A DNA stretch of 64,000 nt, taken from positions 496,001 to 560,000 of the forward strand of contig VWZX01001684.1 in the NCBI GenBank assembly GCA_013399015.1, given 5' to 3'. Positions 63,745-64,000 of the stretch are shown here, in pieces. The notes beneath the pieces were generated by a model that was not told the origin of the DNA, did not search any database, and worked only from the letters and a program-made list of their open reading frames with translations. This DNA comes from Galbula dea (Eukaryota > Chordata > Aves > Piciformes > Galbulidae). Positions within the stretch are counted from its first letter, which is position 1, and each line of letters starts with the position of its first letter. A program made the position numbers and the translations under genes.

Positions 63745-64000
63745 CCATGTGGGACTGATTGCCGTCTGTGATCAGCGATTCTGTAAACAAGGGGAGAGCA
63801 GTGGGTGTTCATCTCAACTTTAGCAAGGCTTTCTGTACAGTTTCTGTAGTGTCCTTTCAGTCAGACTGGTGAGATGTGGTTTGCATAGGTGGATGGAAAA
63901 TCGACTGGACTGCCAGACAGTACAAGGTGCACCTGGCAGCTATTAGCTAGTGGCATTTCTCATAGGTCAATACTAGGGCTGATGGTATTTTATGGCCTCC
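63745..64000 (+). mobile_element. CR1 LINE reverse-transcriptase fragment (sense, cut by window edge)
   Basis: The plus strand reads as decayed CR1 ORF2. NFSKAF lies near 63815-63835 (the RT 'DFSKAFDTVS' motif). A WMENRLDCQT-like stretch follows, and SGISHRSILG (about 63951-63982) corresponds to 'GVPQGSILGP'. The motif order and spacing are right for CR1. Frames are interrupted, so it is inactive. It continues past the end of the window. Confidence 0.85.

Noticed and set aside
1..64000. Bacterial-type features such as operons, CRISPR arrays, insertion sequences
   Set aside because: Nothing of this kind is present. CR1 elements, CpG islands and splice signals point to a vertebrate nuclear genome.
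1..64000. tRNA, rRNA or known small RNA genes
   Set aside because: No cloverleaf with A and B boxes or other recognisable RNA gene was seen by eye; a covariance-model scan (tRNAscan, Infernal) would be the decisive test.

Overview
The window looks like a piece of a bird chromosome (another CR1-rich sauropsid is possible). It is AT-rich, non-coding-looking DNA with vertebrate-style CpG islands. Every interspersed repeat I can recognise is a CR1 LINE, including 3' ends with the avian-type octamer tail (ATTCTGTG)n, and I saw no Alu, B1 or L1. There are no operons or long ORFs, so any genes must be intron-rich. I could not name a single protein-coding gene, and all exon calls below are read from splice-site and phase logic only.

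Layout. 1-17.0 kb is AT-rich and contains CR1 fragments at 2.9, 8.8 and 14.5 kb, a short hairpin repeat, a TG/TA/GA microsatellite, and possible minus-strand exons. 17.04-18.11 kb is CpG island A, with an NF-Y (CCAAT) box, GC/KLF boxes and splice donors pointing both ways. 18.2-43.4 kb lies between the islands with no gene I can support. It holds a purine-rich block (23.4-25.8 kb), a CR1 3' end (34.0-34.2 kb) and an old antisense CR1 copy that still shows reverse-transcriptase motifs (40.6-41.65 kb). 43.42-45.2 kb is CpG island B, with NRF1-like and YY1 motifs and donors in both directions. 45.2-64 kb is AT-rich and intron-like, with a 24-bp tandem repeat at 47.9 kb and a sense CR1 reverse-transcriptase fragment running off the right edge.

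Best gene model. A plus-strand gene starts in island B: ATG at 44272, a 26-nt exon 2 at 45962-45987, and exon 3 at 62846 onward. Reading phase is kept across both introns, giving an N terminus of about 40 residues that I do not recognise. A second, weaker minus-strand model starts in island A and links small exons at 16.3, 14.9, 10.9, 8.3 and 7.3 kb into a phase-consistent 81-codon frame. A separate protein-like minus-strand terminal exon lies at 6201-6360.

The picture is therefore two CpG-island promoters about 26 kb apart, each probably bidirectional, with transcription running away from the shared interval. I found no undescribed system that the sequence clearly supports.
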